Assembly: GCF_938028775.1 (NCBI RefSeq)
Contig: NZ_CALIZG010000017.1
Coordinates: 61,007 to 125,006 of the forward strand
DNA from: Mogibacterium diversum_A
Lineage (GTDB): Bacteria; Bacillota; Clostridia; Peptostreptococcales; Anaerovoracaceae
DNA length: 64,000 nucleotides
Direction of reading: 5' to 3'
Position 1 is the stretch's first letter. Each line of letters opens with the position of its first letter. The notes under the pieces are model-generated. The model was not told the origin of the DNA, ran no database searches, and saw only the letters and a list, made by a program, of their open reading frames with translations. This document shows positions 62,341-64,000 of this stretch, one piece after another. The translations under genes were made by a program, and so were the position numbers.

Positions 62341-62605
62341 GTGTTGGTTCTGCTTTAGCAGTGGATTCGCCAAGCGATAGCGAGGTGAATCAATAAACCA
62401 CCGGCTATGCCGGTGTGATTAGGATAGCTTTAGCTTCAAGAAAAAACCCTCCAATGTTATCATGATGTTGGTTCGCCAACCATATCAAATAACAAAGGAG
62501 GTTGCCGTCATGGACGACAAAAATACTCTAGCACATACAAGCTGGGATTTTGAAGCCGATCAGAAAAGATTATGTCTTTCAAGAATTGGTAAATCCTATT
62601 TATAA
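62341..62605 (+). mobile_element. IS200/IS605-family left-end remnant with truncated tnpA
   Basis: Two subterminal hairpins (GATTCGCC with GGTGAATC; CACCGGC with GCCGGTG around TAT) precede an AAAGGAGG site and ATG 62510. The encoded MDDKNTLAHTSW matches the N-terminus of IS200-type TnpA transposases, which normally continue with NCKYHIVFAPKYRR. Here the match stops after W; the frame runs on in unrelated sequence to a TAA at 62605. The HUH and catalytic Tyr are absent, so the element cannot mobilise itself. Confidence 0.7.
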
Positions 62606-62735
62606 TCGCAAGGATAATCAAGTCACGGTATCACTGGCAGTAAAGTATCTCGACCAGCAGACCAAAGCAACGCAAGTATCTCAATTTGATTTGGTGCTAG
62701 AAAAGGTAGGAAATAACTGGAAGATTATAAAATAA
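62546..62735 (+). pseudogene. tcpC: 3' fragment of Tn916 orf13 (tcpC)
   Basis: About 61 codons in a different frame from the tnpA remnant: VFQELVNPIYNRKDNQV, then VKYLDQQTKATQVSQFDLV and NNWKIIK before TAA. I recognise this as the C-terminus of the Tn916 ORF13/TcpC conjugation protein, which lies just upstream of tet(M) in Tn916. The first ~250 residues are missing and replaced by the IS200 end, so conjugative function from this copy is lost. Confidence 0.75.
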
Positions 62736-62813
62736 CTTTTAGTACATGGTTATAGCTATTTGTAACTGCTATTTTGTAACCACGTTCTCCTTTGACAAAA
62801 AATCGGATATATC

Positions 62814-62842
62814 TTTACAAATGTACTCTTATGTGCTAATGT
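62814..62842 (+). promoter_or_regulatory. Tn916-type promoter for tet(M)
   Basis: TTTACA, 17 bases, TAATGT; upstream also a TTGACA at 62793. The sequence matches the tet(M) promoter region of Tn916 as I remember it. Confidence 0.6.
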
Positions 62843-62873
62843 TAATGTAAGTATATAAAAGGAGTTAATAAAT

Positions 62874-63096
62874 ATGCGGCAAGGTATTCTTAAATAAACT
62901 GTCAATTTGATAGTGGGAACAAATAATTAGATGTCCCTTTTTAGGAGGGGTTAGTTTTTTGTGCCCAGTTTAAGAATACTTTTATCATGTGATTATGAAG
63001 TATACAGAAAATATCTGTATGCTTATGATTGTGCATTTATTTCCCAGTGATAAGAGTATCTGTCACTGGGATTTTTTATGCCTTTTTGGCTTTTGA
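62874..63096 (+). promoter_or_regulatory. tet(M) attenuator leader with small leader peptides
   Basis: A short frame ATG...TAA (62874-62897) and a 25-codon frame at 63019-63096 (MLMIVHLFPSDKSICHWDF) lie before the gene. Two terminator-like hairpins are present: a weak CCC...GGGG stem with TTAGTTTTTT near 62929-62960, and CCCAGTGA/TCACTGGG at 63043-63070 with a T-run. GTATTCTTAAA near 62884 can pair with TTTAAGAATAC near 62976 as an anti-terminator-type stem. This is the Tn916 control region, where slowed ribosomes under tetracycline allow read-through. Confidence 0.8.
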
Positions 63097-63111
63097 ATGG
63101 AGGAAAATCAC

Positions 63112-64000
63112 ATGAAAATTATTAATATAGGTGTTTTAGCTCATGTTGACGCAGGAAAAACTACTTTGACAGAAAGCTTACTATATACTAGTGGAGCGAT
63201 TGCGGAGTCAGGAAGCGTGGATAGAGGCACAACAAGAACGGATACTACATTTTTAGAACGTCAGCGAGGAATTACAATTCAGACAGCAGTAACCTCTTTT
63301 CAGTGGAAAGATATTAAGGTAAACATCATAGATACTCCAGGACATATGGATTTTTTAGCAGAAGTATATCGCTCGTTATCAGTTTTAGATGGGGCAATCC
63401 TACTAATTTCTGCGAGAGATGGAGTACAAGCACAAACTCGGATATTATTTCATGCACTAAATAAAATGGGTATTCCCACAATCTTTTTTATCAATAAGAT
63501 TGACCAAAATGGGATTGATTTATCAACGGTTTATCAAGATATTAAAGAGAAACTTTCTATGGAAATTATAATCAAACAGAAAGTAGAACTGCACCCTAAT
63601 ATGTGTGTGATGAGCTGTACGGAATCTGAACAATGGGATACGGTAATAGAAGGAAATGATTACCTTTTGGAGAAATATATACTTGGGAAATCATTAGAAG
63701 CATTGGAACTCGAACAAGAGGAAATCAGAAGATTTCAGAATTGCTCCTTGTACCCTGTTTATCACGGAAGTGCAAAAAGCAATATAGGGATTGAGCAGCT
63801 TATAGAAGTGATAACAAATAAATTTTATTCATCAACATACAGAAAGAAGTCTGAACTTTGCGGAAATGTCTTCAAAATTGAATATTCGGAAGAAAGACAA
63901 CGTCTTGCATATGTACGCCTTTATGGCGGTGTCCTGCATTTGCGGGATTCGGTTAGAATATCGGAAAAGGAAAAAATAAAAATTACAGAAATGTATACTT
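63112..64000 (+). CDS. tet(M): Tet(M)-class tetracycline ribosomal protection protein (3' end beyond window)
   Basis: The first 296 residues of an EF-G-like GTPase that removes tetracycline from the ribosome. GTPase motifs: G1 AHVDAGKTT, G2 RGIT, G3 DTPGHMDF, G4 NKID. The sequence follows Tet(M) most closely (STVYQDIKEKLSMEII, ESEQWDTVIEGND), but some blocks, for example ESLLYTSGAIAE and ITIQTAVTSFQW, look like Tet(O). It may therefore be a mosaic or a distinct Tet(M) allele; the window ends before the domains that would decide. GGAGG lies 10 bases upstream of the ATG. The Tn916 leader and tcpC fragment upstream show its origin. Confidence 0.88.
   Translation, partial: MKIINIGVLAHVDAGKTTLTESLLYTSGAIAESGSVDRGTTRTDTTFLERQRGITIQTAVTSFQWKDIKVNIIDTPGHMDFLAEVYRSLSVLDGAILLISARDGVQAQTRILFHALNKMGIPTIFFINKIDQNGIDLSTVYQDIKEKLSMEIIIKQKVELHPNMCVMSCTESEQWDTVIEGNDYLLEKYILGKSLEALELEQEEIRRFQNCSLYPVYHGSAKSNIGIEQLIEVITNKFYSSTYRKKSELCGNVFKIEYSEERQRLAYVRLYGGVLHLRDSVRISEKEKIKITEMYT

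Overview
The window reads as chromosome of a low-GC, anaerobic Firmicute of class Clostridia. Evidence: a SCIFF ribosomal peptide with its radical-SAM maturase, the [FeFe]-hydrogenase maturase HydE, multi-FMN extracytoplasmic electron-transfer proteins, a TlpA / CD1871A-type CXXC peptide / 4Fe-4S membrane protein operon, and strong AGGAGG ribosome sites. A Family XIII (Anaerovoracaceae/Mogibacterium-like) organism is my guess from gene content and is not proven. No rRNA, tRNA or CRISPR array was recognised.

Region 1 (1-16.9 kb) is a defence and accessory island. It opens with the end of an SdpI-family gene, a DUF4274 protein and an ankyrin protein, which resembles an immunity-gene array. McrBC (type IV restriction) follows. 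Next comes a type I restriction-modification locus: hsdM, a half-length hsdS, an inverted hsdS cassette, a tyrosine recombinase, a full hsdS, a HEPN gene broken by one in-frame TAA, and hsdR. A 15-bp core repeated three times at the hsdS junctions, once inverted, marks a phase-variable specificity switch. Two membrane proteins of unknown role (one DUF6161-like) close the island.

Region 2 (16.9-36 kb) carries lipoproteins, a DMT exporter, a large three-FMN surface protein coupled to a ferric-reductase-like membrane protein, an ATP-grasp enzyme, an HNH nuclease, Ogt, an AbiE toxin-antitoxin pair with a perfect 17-bp-arm palindrome over its ribosome site, the TlpA/CXXC/4Fe-4S operon, a LOG protein and a surface protein. 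At 32.8-36 kb, three neighbouring genes (a zinc-finger-like lipoprotein, a Ser-rich membrane protein and a YeeE/YedE sulfur transporter) each have a single in-frame TGA with convincing coding sequence after it. Two of the three have a stem-loop with a G-first apical loop at the distance expected of a bacterial SECIS. They are either clustered selenoprotein candidates or clustered nonsense mutations. A rhodanese lipoprotein lies among them.

Region 3 (36-61.4 kb) is mostly housekeeping: a MarR-controlled heterodimeric ABC exporter plus NUDIX operon with a readable promoter and operator, nitroreductase, ferredoxin-fused aldo/keto reductase, SulP permease, phosphatase, patatin, OhrR-like regulator, HydE, an Ldh2-type dehydrogenase, GAPDH, an ADP-forming acyl-CoA synthetase alpha-like protein, a UspA protein with a long acidic tail, SCIFF and maturase, AEC permease, RdgB, BrkB/YihY and a DAG-kinase-family protein. 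The SCIFF peptide has Ser at both positions (32 and 37) that form the thioether in the characterised homologue.

Region 4 (61.4-64 kb) is mobile: a HEAT-repeat protein, an IS200/IS605-type left end with only the first 12 codons of tnpA, a fragment of Tn916 orf13 (tcpC), and the Tn916-type attenuated leader followed by a tet(M)-class ribosomal protection gene that runs off the right edge.

Stop-codon use is skewed: of the CDS ends read here, roughly 33 are TAA, 20 TAG and only about 5 TGA, not counting the three in-frame TGAs.
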